DNA of 64,000 nt from Anarhynchus alexandrinus (Eukaryota > Chordata > Aves > Charadriiformes > Charadriidae): contig VUYV01000290.1 in assembly GCA_008711295.1 (NCBI GenBank), positions 942,410 to 1,006,409 on the forward strand. Reading direction: 5' to 3'. Positions 24,201 through 34,392 of this stretch are shown here, one piece after another. The position numbers were made by a program, and so were the translations under genes. Below the pieces are notes generated by a model, which saw nothing but the letters and a program-made list of their open reading frames with translations, made no database searches and was not told the DNA's origin. Position 1 is the stretch's first letter. Each line of letters opens with the position of its first letter.

Positions 24201-27200
24201 CATCCCAGTGTTCAGCCACCCCTACCATAAAAAAGGGTTTTTCTTATGTTTAAATGGAATTTCCTGAATTGCAGTGTGTACCCATTGTCTCTAGTCTGGC
24301 CTCTGGAGGCCACTCAGAAGAGTCTGGCTTCAGCTTTTTTATCCCCCTGGCAATCAGGTACATATTGATAAGATGCCCCTGAGCCTTGTCTCCTCCTGGC
24401 TGAGCAGTCCCAGCTCTCTCAGCCTCTCCTCATATGCCAGATGCTCCAAATCTTTAATCATCTTTGTGGCCCTTCACTGGACTCTCTCCAGTATATCCAT
24501 GTCTCTCTTGTGCTGGGGAGCCCAGCATTGGACCCAGCACTCCAGGTGTGTCTCACCAGTGCTGAAAAGAGGGGAGAGATCACCTCCCTCAGCCTGCTGG
24601 AGATGCTCTGCTTAGTGCAGCCCAGAAGGCTGTTGGCCTTCTTTGCCACAAGGGCTCATCACCGGCTCATGGTCAACTTGGTGTCCAGCGGGACAGCAGG
24701 GCCTTTCCAGCAGGTTGGCCCCAGCCTCTTCTGGTGCCTGGGGTTATTCTTCCCCAGGGGCAGGACTTGGCACTTCCTATTGTTGAACTTCATGAGGCTT
24801 CTGTCAGTCCCTGTCCCCAACGTGCCAAGGTCCCTCTGGATGGCAGCACAACCAACCCTCTGGCGTATCAGCCAGTCCTCCCAGCTTTGTATCATCTGCA
24901 AACTTGCTGAGCACATGCTCTGTCCTGTCCCGGTGTCCGGGTCATTAATGAAGGTGTTAGACAGCATCAGCCCCTGGGGGTGGCATTTCCTCTCATTGCT
25001 ATGGAGGTGATGGAAAGCAACAGACTTAGCCCCCCCCAGCTGATTTCTGGAAAAGTCTGTCACAGACATTGCCGCCAGCCAATGTATATGTGACAATAAA
25101 CATAAACTCACATTCCCGTTGTTGTTTAATTTTCTTAATGGGTAGCTTTATGCAGATAGGCGGAATGATGCTGCCAGGCTGCAGGTCCCCGTTTCCCAGC
25201 AAAATTCTTGCTTCAGTAACCCCCAGCAGCCAGCATGGCAACTAGACCCTTTTTATGCAAATAGATTCAGTAGCGTTTCTAGCGGTGCCCGCACGAGTCA
25301 CGATTTGCTTTTTGAATTTTGGTAAAGCCACTAACAGCAAGCATGGGAGCAGGAAAAGACCACCTCCCTTTCCTCCTGCCGTTGGCGGTGGGGAGCCGGG
25401 GGAGCCGGCGTGCTGAAGCTCGCTCGCCAGCGCGGCGGAAGGGAAATGAAATGCAAACGAAACACGGGCGGAAAATATTTTGTCGCTGATTAAAGAAGAG
25501 GATGGTCCCTACACAAGTGGATTGCTGCCACCAACAGCATTCGCTTCGATCCCTCTAAGCTTGTGTGGAATTAATTAGGTAAAACCCCTAGCATTTACCT
25601 TGGGCTGTGGTATCACCTGGAGGACACTTGGCATGAATTAGTGGTGGATTATCATAGGAGCTTGAGCTGCGAAATGATCTGTCTAGTGAGAGTCTGCCAA
25701 GTAATTCACAGGAGGTGGCAAACAAAGTGGCATTTTCGTAATTTTAATTAGGTTTGGGGGGAAAAGAGGTTAGTTTGAACAGAGCAAGAGGCAGAATGGT
25801 GACCTTACTGAGCATCTCACGGACTTCCTTTTACACAGCTGGGATATGGGGACACACTCTGCAAATTTGCTCAGATGTTTCCTTGCTACTTAGAGAATTT
25901 AAAAAGAGAGGTGTTGATTTTTTTTTTTATAAGATAATAGGAGATAAGATTGCAGTGGAAAAAGTCTTGGTTCAGGCATCAGAGAAAGGGTTGCAGTGAC
26001 CTCTGAGTAGGGATGGATGCGCTGCGTGTAGAGGCTGGAAAAATGCCACCAGATGTCTCTGTAGCCTAAAAAATGTAGGGAGGCTGCTGGGCACACCGGC
26101 ACCAGCACGGACTGCCTTGCCTGCCTTTGCTCTTCGGTAAAGATTTAATGGAGAAAGAGCGGCATGCAAAGCCCGAATTAAACCCACACATATGAACGGT
26201 TCCTCCTCCCCCCAAAATGCAAAGGTTCATGACCCCCATCCAGATCGCGACTGGTTTCTCCCCATGTGAGGAAGCCAGATTAGGCCACAAGGTAACTTTT
26301 TCTTCTGTTTTGCGGAAAGGCTGTTTGTGCAGCTTCATGGGCAGTGCTTTGCCTTGCACAGAGTGGGTCTGTGCAAAGCAAAGTACTGACTTTGTTGTCT
26401 CCAGGGTCACCGTCACTGTACTTGTGACAGCTTTGGAGTCAATAATCAATCCTATCCCTCAGTGTCCCCATAAAATAAGGAAGTTAAATCATTTACCAGA
26501 AATCTCACTGGGAATAAGTGCATGGTCAAGCACAGGATAGATGGACTTAATTTACTTCTCCCTTATATTAGCAGCGGTGATTACAATTGCATACAGAAAG
26601 ATCAAAGTGTTTTCTGATTCCCAGGTCTCAGCCACAAGAATCACAGCACCATTTACCACCCAAGACAGCAATTATTTATGCTACCAGTGAATTAAAAAAA
26701 AAAAAAAAAGAAAAAACCAAAACTAATTCTCTGTGTGTAGCTGAGACCTCCTATCTGGATTTTAGGGCAGTATGAAGGGCAGCCAGGCTGGTTCTCTCTA
26801 TTGCCCTGTGGGCAGTTTTAAATTTCACTGAGGAAGGGGGTGGTAAGGGAAGGGAGAGTGGCAAAAATTAGATCTGAGGGAGGTCAACTCTATCCACTTA
26901 ACTGCTATTGACCTACTTGTAACCGGAGCTGAGCCTGGCCTGGGTATTGGAATTCTTCTGACCACATCTCTGACAATGTTCAGGGCCCAAAAATTTCTAA
27001 ATCCCTGTAGCGCAGTGAAGTCCCTACAGCCTGAAACCCACCATAGATACTGCTTGTCTTGTAGCTGCTTGGTGCTGAGTGTAGTAAGAAAGAGAAGCTG
27101 GGGTAAATTCACTGAGGGATTAAAAGGAAGAAGGTACTTTCTTCCCTCTTGCTGGGTAAAGTGTGGAAAGCCCCAGGGAATTACTGCTCTGTGTTTCAGT

Positions 27201-30200
27201 TGATGCACTAAAAACCCCCAAACCTTTCTGAGAGGGGATCTTTACAATTATGAAAATCTTGTGCTTTACTCTGATTCCCCAGTTCCTGAAAAGTTCCCCA
27301 ACTTGCAGCTTGTTTTACACCATTTTAGGGTCGCAAAGTAGCAGAGTATAATGGAGCATCAGGCCCATATTTCTCTCCAGACTCCTGAGTACGCTTTCCT
27401 CACGCTTTTCCCCATGAAAAAGAAACCAGATACTCCTAGCCTCAGTATGAGAAAATTGTGCTAATTTTAATAACTTACAGTGTAACTGTTATACCCTGAT
27501 CCAGTAGCTGTACTGATAGAAAGTAAGCACCAACGTGCAACCCAAAAAATGTGTCTATTAAAATAAAATAATAAAAATAAAAAAGCCTTGGCTTACATTA
27601 GTTATAGGTTTTGGCTGAAAAGCTGAGCCTTGGACTGTATGAGCTGGCTCTGGCTCTGCTGGTCCACAGAAAGACTGAATTCATTACTCGGGAAACCTTC
27701 ATGGAGGGCACGCTGCTTGAATCCCAGGGAGCAACCGTCGATGAATAAGAATGGACACGGGCTAATTCAAACCCTTCTCCCATCTTTCAAATCAAGTTAG
27801 CGATTTCTCTCTTCTTTGTGGTTCTCAGCCAATTGTCATTTTCAGTGCATCCTATCGCCCCGCAGTACAAACTGTTCTGGGAATACACTTCATTCCTCCA
27901 GCAGCCTCTCAGCAATGCCAAGGAATGTAGCTCTTCTGGTTACAATTAAGAAATTCAACACACAAATGCTCCCCAAGTGCACCAGAACCTGCTTGTGACC
28001 TTCACGCAACTGAATCTGAAGGAGTCGAAGCCATTTTTGTTCGTCGGTTCCAACAAAGAGCAGAGGGGAGAGGAGGGGGGAAACCCCCCCTGGTTCCCCC
28101 AGAGAGGCACCGTGGTTTCAGGGGTCAACTGCATAGAAACTGGCACAGGGCAGCGCAGTTTCCAGGGCTGCGTTCCCACATGGACCTCGGGGCTTACAGG
28201 GTCGCTGGGAGGATGCCAGTCTGTGGCTGGCAGAGCTGGCGCGCTGCGGCGTGCCTGCCGGGGCCGGCAGGTTTAATAATTCCCAGCCACGCATGGCGGC
28301 AAGCGTGCTGGCAGGGTGAGCGCAGGCAGCGGCGGAGCCCACCTGCCTGCTGCCAACCTCTCCTGGGGACACCTGGTCCCCAGAGCCACCGCTAAGCTGC
28401 TGGCTAGGCTGCCTTTTGCTGCCTGAGTGCCATCCCCGTGGACTGTCTCTCGCTGCTTGAACTCTTTTGGGGCCTCTACGTAGACACCGTGAGAGCAAAC
28501 TCTACCGCTGCCTTTTGTCATGTTACGTCTCCACCAGGATTGTGTCCGGGTGAGGGAGGTTAAGAAGCTATTACAGAATAGCTTTATAGTATCTATTTAT
28601 AAATATAGTGCCTATTTAAGAAAAAAAGCAAATACTTTTTGATTGTGAGCATGAATGTATTCAATGCTTTTGAGGTGCTTCCCCCCAGCCTCTCTTCAGC
28701 CTCTGCATTTTCCACCATAAGCTGGCTTTAAAACTCTCTTTCCCCTAAAACTCATGATGAAACTGTTGCCCAAGACGAGAAATATATTTTTGTTTTCCAG
28801 ATGGCTGGCGATGGCGAAGGAATAATATGGAAAGTCCTTGATGTGGAATCTCCTTATCCAAAAGAACTTGGGGGATCCCTGGAGCTCTCCAATGACACCT
28901 TCTTTTCACTGAGGATCAAAAACGTGACCAGCCAAAACAGCGGGACATATAAGTGCACTTTGGGGGAACAGAGTGGAAAACGCAATCTGAGCAGCACAGT
29001 CACATTAAAAGTAACAGGTACAGTACAGACTCTTGACTGTCCTATCCTCCACGTGGCATTTCATGAAGGTAATAGTTTAAAAATATTTTATAAACACCAG
29101 AGCAATGTTAACACCTTGCTTTACATTCTAGGTTGCCCTGGAATAGAAGATGAAAAATTAAAAAAATACAAAACCGAGCTTTTCATGCTGACTTGCCTTG
29201 GGATCTTTTACTTGCTGCTCATCTTTTTTACCTGTGTAAGTAATTCCCTTTCTCACAAACAAACCAACCAAAACCAACAAGAAAATCCCACTCATTTTCT
29301 CTGCTAGCATCACCTTAACACAGCTGGTCAGAAGTTGGTGTACATACTTAATTTATGATCAAATCCTTTATATACTCACATGGTATTTTCAAAGCCAGAG
29401 GAAACTCAGGTGCATGAGGAACACTGGATGGAGATCCAAAGAAATAAAACATTTCACTACAGCCTGATCTAACTCAAACCCGACAGTTATTTTCCTGCAC
29501 CCCGCTGCCCATTCCTGCTTCCAGCTGCTCTGAGTGCAAGCTACTCTTCAGTTTAAGGGCACATCAACTGCTCTTCTGGTTTCGTACTTGGAAACAGCAT
29601 TTGCTCGAGATGGAGGCACAGGCCCCTGGGATCACAGGCCCCTCACCTATGGCATTGCTTTGTGTAGCAGCATGACAGACAAGGTCAAGCCCACCTATTT
29701 TTTGCCTCAGTTTCCATACTGGCATGGTGACAACCCTATTTCAGATGGGCATTTTTGCAAAGCTCCATCTTTCTTGGTAAAGAGACATTTTAAGATCCTT
29801 GGAAAAGAACCTCCTTGGGGTTTTATCCGCACCCTTAACCCTGGCTGGTAGTTCTGGGAAAGGTGGGGAGAGGAGGTGTTTGGGAAGGTCACTTCACAGA
29901 AGCCAAATTGTGCTTTCTCTCTGGTAGTGGTGAAGTCACCCCCTCGTGCGGAGGTCTGCGCCTCCTGGCTTTGAGGTAGCATGAGCCTTTGGTGTCAGTA
30001 CAGAGCAACACTGGCTGCATTTCTAATTAAAAACAAAATAAAACCAACCCCAGCGTTTTGGGAGGTCAGATTTAACTTCTGCTGCCTATTTCATATTTGC
30101 CTTCTTGTTTTGTTCCTCAGCAGATGAATCATAACTGTTGATTGGAGAATATCTAATTAGCTGCAGCTAAATGTAGCTTTTCATGTATCTTCAGGGAGCA

Positions 30201-31203
30201 ATTAAATTTATGCCTGTCTCTTTTTTAGATTGACAATCCTGCCAGTAATTTGTGCCATTCAGACTAAAGTTTGACAAGATAAATCTTGTAGGAATTTGTT
30301 AGGATGAAAGTATGAAAGCAAGGATATCACTCAGAAGAGACAGATGCCCCTGTTCTGCTCAGTGTCCTGAAAGAACTTCAGCTCTCTAAAGAAATCTCTC
30401 CTTCCCCATGCATAAAAATAAGTCCCAATTTTAGTGGTGCAGTTAAGAAAAAGCAGAGCCACATGGTGAAGATAACCGCTCTGGTGGAATTACGTGTATC
30501 TTACTCTTGGGTGAGGTCCAGTCTCAGGTATCAACATAGCTTTCATCAAAGTTTAATATTGCCCTGATCTCACAAGTGAGCTTCATTATTTAAAATGCCT
30601 GTTAAGTTCTTGCAGGTTGCTTGTCCTCTCCTCTAGTGGAGATTGTGCCTAATCTCCACTAAACTCCACAGTGACATTAAGTTTAGGACCGGTGTCAGGA
30701 CTGGGGCTTTACTTTGACAATTTGATGAAAATATTTTGGGCACTGATCTGTACTGAAGGCAGGTGGAAACACACTTGCAAGAGCTTGATGCAAGGTCTGT
30801 TCATATGAAAACTTGAATTAAATATAAATTTCCTTTTGTGACTAAGGCTTTTGTCCTATAAAGCTCCTTGACTGAGCAAGAAACAACAGCTTTTCTTTGT
30901 ACTGAGTGCTTCTGGTGACAAACAAATGGAAAAGGTGTAATGTATGGTTAGCAAGGAGAAAAAGCAACACTTTCAAACTTTAAAAGAAATTGTCTTTCAT
31001 AGGAACCCTCAGTTTTAAGCTTTCCTTTCTGTTTTCTGTTTTAGACGTGCCTAAGAAAAGAGAGTATGTCTCCCAATTATCAAAAAAACAGACCAGATAT
31101 GAAACACATGCTCACCCTCATCAACATACATGAAATGACAACTTTCCAGGATTTAAACAGTGACAACACTTGCAAAAATGGGATTACTTCAAGTTCTGTC
31201 TAA
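18254..31203 (+). CDS. CD83: CD83 antigen, five coding exons joined
   Basis: The join is 18254-18296, 18416-18546, 28801-29017, 29132-29235 and 31045-31203: 654 nt, 217 residues plus TAA. All introns are GT-AG and the phases agree. CD83 is a type I membrane Ig-superfamily protein of mature dendritic cells, activated B cells and thymic epithelium; in mammals it stabilises surface MHC II and CD86. Residues 1 to about 21 form a signal peptide. The V-type Ig domain spans about 30-130, with B-strand C41, W56 and the NSGTYKC motif ending in C110. N-glycosylation sequons lie at N89, N99 and N120. C132 is membrane-proximal, the transmembrane helix is about 147-165, and the cytoplasmic tail is 166-217. 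RNLS, VTGCP and IFYL..I.FTC match the mammalian protein. Human CD83 is 205 residues, so the length fits. Confidence 0.95.
18416..18546 (+). CDS. CD83: CD83 coding exon 2 (first half of Ig domain)
   Basis: The exon follows acceptor tgctttgCAG and ends before donor AAA|GTAAGA. It completes the signal peptide and encodes the first half of the V-type domain, including C33, C41 and the SWYK segment around W56. The spacing of C33 and C41 ([11 protein letters not shown]) matches mammalian CD83 (C-S-E-D-V-D-L-P-C). It leaves phase 0 into the 10.25-kb intron 2. Confidence 0.93.
18547..21033. other. CD83 intron 2, 5' part, no other gene seen
   Basis: Unique-looking intronic sequence. Open frames here, such as 18751-19116 plus and 19888-20403 minus (171 codons), show no domain or splice context and are treated as chance. 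No repeat family is recognised. Confidence 0.55.
21034..21226. repeat. (TCTCC)n pentanucleotide microsatellite with assembly gap
   Basis: Perfect CTCCT-type pentamers run from about 21034 to 21061 and again from about 21178 to 21226, with 116 unresolved bases between them (21062-21177). The gap is almost certainly more of the same repeat, so its true length is unknown. The purine-rich strand gives long open frames that are artefacts of the repeat. Confidence 0.97.
21227..24114. other. CD83 intron 2, middle part, no gene seen
   Basis: AT-rich intronic sequence with no recognised repeat or gene. A small CpG-bearing patch at about 21540-21610 includes a CACGTG E-box near 21552. Frames such as 23360-23704 minus (114 codons) have no family resemblance. 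Confidence 0.5.
24115..25010 (-). mobile_element. CR1 LINE fragment, minus strand, decayed
   Basis: Read on the minus strand, the segment translates to the 3' half of CR1 ORF2. Around 24458-24649 it gives [20 protein letters not shown] and FSALVR, which match the conserved QVAKKAN...[11 protein letters not shown] block of CR1. Around 24750-24960 it gives [19 protein letters not shown] and [12 protein letters not shown] pieces. The plus-strand wording (ctctgggcagcccatcccagtgttcagccacc) is typical inverted CR1 3' sequence. It carries several frameshifts, lacks the terminal ATTCTATG repeats and lacks most of the element's 5' end. Boundaries are accurate to a few tens of bases. Confidence 0.85.
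25011..25240. other. CD83 intron 2, sequence beyond the CR1
   Basis: Short stretch between the inverted CR1 and the motif cluster. It may include more decayed CR1 5' sequence. Nothing else is recognisable. Confidence 0.4.
25241..25480 (+). promoter_or_regulatory. candidate intron-2 enhancer with PU.1/IRF-type motif cluster
   Basis: A CpG-containing patch inside intron 2 of CD83. At its 5' edge is a perfect octamer ATGCAAAT (25255-25262). At its 3' edge is an ETS-IRF composite GGAAGGGAAA (25437-25446), matching the EICE consensus GGAANNGAAA. Two further IRF cores of the AANNGAAA type follow: AAATGAAA (25444-25451) and AAACGAAA (25455-25462). Between them is GC-rich sequence with several CG dinucleotides. 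Human CD83 is reported, from my general knowledge, to have an IRF/NF-kB-responsive enhancer in its intron 2. Whether this is the avian counterpart is inference. Single matches of these short motifs occur by chance; the clustering is the argument. Confidence 0.45.
25481..28125. other. CD83 intron 2, 3' part, no gene seen
   Basis: No gene recognised. A 16-base A run lies at 26694-26709. At about 26450-26500 the sequence ccctcagtgtccccataaa faintly resembles the MIR/L2 3' region. Frames of up to 127 codons (26066-26449 and 26825-27208, both minus) show no family resemblance. Confidence 0.45.
28126..28510. other. CpG-rich patch upstream of CD83 exon 3
   Basis: GC-rich, CpG-containing block ending about 290 bp before exon 3. 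It contains two short perfect inverted repeats: CCTGCCGG, GG, CCGGCAGG at 28254-28271, and CTGGGGAC, ACCTG, GTCCCCAG at 28363-28383. Overlapping frames on both strands (up to 126 codons) resemble no known protein. It may be an intronic regulatory element or an alternative promoter for a shorter transcript. No start site can be shown from sequence alone. Confidence 0.35.
28801..29017 (+). CDS. CD83: CD83 coding exon 3 (second half of Ig domain)
   Basis: The exon follows a strong acceptor (tttttgttttcCAG) and ends at ACAG|GTACAG. It encodes residues 59-130 plus one base of codon 131. These include sequons N89-D-T, N99-V-T and N120-L-S, the F-strand motif NSGTYKC ending in C110, and the G-strand [12 protein letters not shown]. 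Human CD83 has Cys where this protein has Q103, just before NSGTYKC. The frame stays open straight through intron 3. Confidence 0.95.
29018..29131 (+). other. CD83 intron 3, 114 bp, in-frame and stop-free
   Basis: A GT-AG intron of exactly 38 codons with no stop in the CD83 frame. If retained it would insert 38 residues between the Ig domain and the membrane-proximal CPGIEDE segment without changing the downstream frame. The splice sites look functional (GTACAG; acattCTAG), and exclusion restores the family-typical VTGCP junction, so removal is the expected main outcome. Confidence 0.8.
29132..29235 (+). CDS. CD83: CD83 coding exon 4 (stalk and transmembrane helix)
   Basis: Phase 1 in and phase 0 out. 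It encodes C132-P, a short charged stalk ([11 protein letters not shown]) and the transmembrane segment [22 protein letters not shown] and FTC are shared with mammalian CD83. It ends before donor GTAAGT. If intron 4 is read through, the frame ends at a stop at 29307 after 23 unrelated residues. Confidence 0.93.
29236..31044 (+). other. CD83 intron 4, no other gene seen
   Basis: A 1809-bp GT-AG intron. It begins with an A/C-rich stretch (29255-29290) and contains a perfect 11-bp inverted repeat at 30634-30661. A short tract at 29700-29725 (gcctcagtttcc) recalls the MIR/L2 tail but is too short to call. It ends in a good polypyrimidine tract (ctgttttctgttttag). Confidence 0.7.
31045..31203 (+). 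CDS. CD83: CD83 coding exon 5 (cytoplasmic tail and stop)
   Basis: It encodes residues 166-217 from [13 protein letters not shown] to the C-terminus ...NGITSSSV, then TAA. The basic residues just after the membrane (RK) fit a type I topology. The tail sequence is diverged from mammals, but the last residues S-S-S-V fit a class I PDZ ligand (S/T-x-hydrophobic). I recall the human tail also ending in a PDZ-ligand motif. Confidence 0.9.
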   Translation, partial: TCLRKESMSPNYQKNRPDMKHMLTLINIHEMTTFQDLNSDNTCKNGITSSSV

Positions 31204-32755
31204 GCTGATGCTGCCGGGACTGTGGGGTCATCAGTAAACACGACATGAGCTGGATGGCTGAGTGGTACGGAGAGGAAATAAATGATAATATACGGCCTCT
31301 TCAGAACAGCCTGAAAGTATAGGTAACCTGTCAGTGATCTGCTTGTGCTGGACAAGCCTTCGAAAAGCACTGTTATGCACTACAGCAACTTTTAGGAGTT
31401 AGGTAGCTAAGAAATACCGTTACAGCTACACAACGGTGTTACGATGCTGTTATGAAGTTGGTATCAACTTTATTTCACTCTGCTGCGCAGCCCTCTTGTT
31501 CTGAGTAAGAACGCTCCTGTGATACGAAAACCAGGTTATAAGGAGGCCGTGGCAGCACAAAGCTGGGTAATTAAGCTCTTCACTGAACCAATAGCTCTCG
31601 TCTTTCTAAAGCAAACACAACAGGCACTGCAGTATGAAAAGCTAAGTGTGTGGGGCTGTCTCTGCTCCCAACCTGATTCTGGATGGAGTTCCTTTACTGC
31701 AAAGTGGATGTAACTTGTCATGTGTTGTTCAAGTAAGCCAAAGAGGTGACTTCATGCTCTTGTCCTGGGTGGATCAAGTCTGAATGTAAGAAAGGAGAAA
31801 ATATTCTGGAAGTCTTTCTGGACCAAGAGGAACTTTCTATCTCTGCAAGAGAAGTAGGGACACATTTCCCAGGAGCATCTCTAGATGGGTCAATCTGGAG
31901 GAATCTTCAATGAGACTGTTAACCTTAAAGCAACAAAAATAAGAACGAAGTAGCCAGTGATATTAAGGACATGTAAAGACGACTTATTTTGTGGTCTGTA
32001 AAACATGAAGCCAAACGTATGTCATCTATGTCAGTCAAGTTACATGAGTGATAACCAAAGCCATGGCTTGGAAGAAATCAAGCGTCCCTATCCTTGGGAT
32101 GTACTGAGTCAGCCTGAGATACAGGAATGGGAGGTGAGACATACGAGCGCCTGCTTTTGGTGTTGACAGTGTGCAGTATATATGAAACAAGGACATGAGA
32201 AAAGCTGAACTCAGGCACACAATATAAGGGAGAGAAGACTTATCCTCTTGGACCAAAGAAAGCAAAAGAGATTTTGGAGTCTGAAATCAAGGAACCTCTC
32301 TTATCAGGCTGCTGGTGCAAAAGGTGAAGCAAGAAGAGTCTAGAGTGACTGTGGGTGCTTATGTCACAATTTCAGCCAAAACATGTGAATATGCAAGCAC
32401 TTAAGAACACAATCTTAAAAAAAAATAAAAATCCTTCAAGAGTTAAACTGCAACATTAGGATTTTTAATGCAGTTTGGAATTCCAGGCTGTGACAAGGAG
32501 GCTCTTTCTATAATCCTTTGACTAATTTTGAAGTGCTAATGGGAGGAAAGCACTGTGCATCACTCGGTAGCGCCTCCATTACCAGAGTAGATGTCTGCAT
32601 TGCTGGAGGCCAAGGGGCTTCTGACCAGAAGGATGGTTACAAGCGATATGGAATTTACTTAAAGCATGGTAAATTAATGCTGCATTTGCTTTTTTATAAT
32701 CAATTTTTACATATAAATGTGTGTAACACGTGAAATAAAAATTCAGAAGTAACCT
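31204..32755 (+). other. CD83: predicted CD83 3' UTR
   Basis: Sequence from the CD83 stop to the predicted cleavage site. An early AATAAA (31277-31282) lacks a GU-rich element downstream, and another at 32424-32429 sits in an A-rich stretch. The best site is AATAAA at 32734-32739 followed by TTTGTCTCTGTGTG. That gives about 1.55 kb of 3' UTR, in the range I expect for this gene. No competing open frame is credible. Confidence 0.6.
32734..32739 (+). terminator. polyadenylation signal, likely CD83 main site
   Basis: Canonical AATAAA with the GU-rich element TTTGTCTCTGTGTG about 21 nt after the hexamer (32761-32774), the classic arrangement. A second AATAAA follows at 32786-32791 and may serve as a back-up. 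Confidence 0.6.
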
Positions 32756-32791
32756 ACCATTTGTCTCTGTGTGCCACATATGGCAAATAAA

Positions 32792-34267
32792 TCCAGAAAT
32801 ACTCCGTATCAATTGCATTTTATTTTACAACCAACATAATTGCATCAAATAATGTAGATGCCTGATCCAGCGTCTTCTGTGGGAGAGGGCATGTATGTGT
32901 GTATAATTGATTAAGCAATGGATCATTTTATGCATTTCTAAGGAACTAAGATCATTTAAGTTTTCCTCAAAATTTCACTTTGTGTCCAAAGTACATTCTG
33001 AAACACCTGTTCCCTACTGACAGGCAAGTCATTAGGGAAAACACAAGGGTGTTTCAGTCTACTCATGGCCACTTTTAAACATGGTGCACCATCAAGGGTG
33101 ACCTTTATGTTTAGATGGCAGTAATGCGAACTGAATGTGCATGTGTAATAACTGACCTAGGGTGCATCAAGGTTCTCCATTTGGTCAGAAAGGCTTAATA
33201 TCTGACAGTCATAGTTTTTTGTTTATTTTTTTTATTATTAAATTTTTTTTTAGGAGAGAGAACAAGAGGAAGGAAGGGAAAATTCAGTTGAAAGGGGTTG
33301 ATAATTAATCAGCAGCAAAGGCTGCAACACTTTTAAAATTATTTCTTCAGATGTATAAATAGGATCAGATCAGATAGGACAGAATGAAAAAAGGGACTTT
33401 GAGTAAGCAACTATACCCATTATTTTCTCCCTGAGCCAAACTCTCTGCAATACAGAAGATGGGGCCTGAGGCAACAACACTGGGAGTCAAATTTCAGGCT
33501 CAGAACTTTCAGGCTGGTTGATTCTGGGGATTTGCTATAGGCCCAGCTGTGCAGTAGAAGTGATCACGTTCAAGGCCACTTAAATGCCTTAAAGAGTTTA
33601 GAAGGCATAAGCAGTGAGAAAGACTTACGCTGAGATGTTTGACTGAATCACAGAGCTGGAGAGAAACAGCCAACGTCCTAAAGCGATGAAGGTGCCTGCA
33701 CATCTGGGATGTAAAGGATGTAAAGAAACTGTTGTGGCATTGTAGGACAAAACCTAACCTTAGCTAGAAAAATTATGAAAGAGAACCAGACAACTAAAGG
33801 ATAAAAGCTAATATATATACTACAGCAACTTCAACGCTAACAGGGAAGGAAAAAAAAAATCACATTGGCTCAAAATCTTACAGATTGAGCTACACATTAT
33901 TCAACATAGTGTCTCAGAGGAGATGGCCCTTTCCTTGCAATATGGACCTATTCATATTTCAAAATTACTGCCTCAGCTAGCCCGCCATACAGGGGATGAG
34001 CCCATGTGCATGTTCTTTAGACTTTCACTTCATTATTAAAGGAAATGTGTTGTGCATTGCACAATCGAGATGCTTTTTTGATTATACAGATTAATTGGTT
34101 TGTTGGACAGAAAAGTTTGTTTTATTTTCCACCACTCTTCTTACTATTGATGCCTGTAGTTTTGTAAGATAATATAAAAGCATATGTGTATGCTAGAACC
34201 ATTCTTTGTAATACTTCCTTACAATATATTTTAGAATCAGGAATATAGTTAATCTCAATAAATCCAT
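32792..34267. other. intergenic 3' flank, no gene seen
   Basis: AT-rich with T-rich low complexity at 33216-33253. No gene or mobile element is recognised. Confidence 0.5.
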
Positions 34268-34392
34268 GAGGTGGGAATACCATAATCTTTATTTTATAAA
34301 TAAAAGCTAAGACACCTGGAAATCAGAAAGCTCCTGAAGAAGTCTGGATCAGAACCAGGAAGAGATCTGAGATTTCCTGACTCTCCTCTGGG
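34268..34392 (-). repeat. MIR/L2-like ancient SINE remnant
   Basis: On the plus strand the order gaggtgggaata, ttattttataaataaa, cacctggaaatcag, agaaccaggaagag and tttcctgactctcc follows an inverted MIR/L2-tail element (gaggaaactgaggcac ... agccaggaatagaacccaggtctcctgactc type). It is heavily diverged, as expected for elements that predate the bird-mammal split. Confidence 0.5.
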
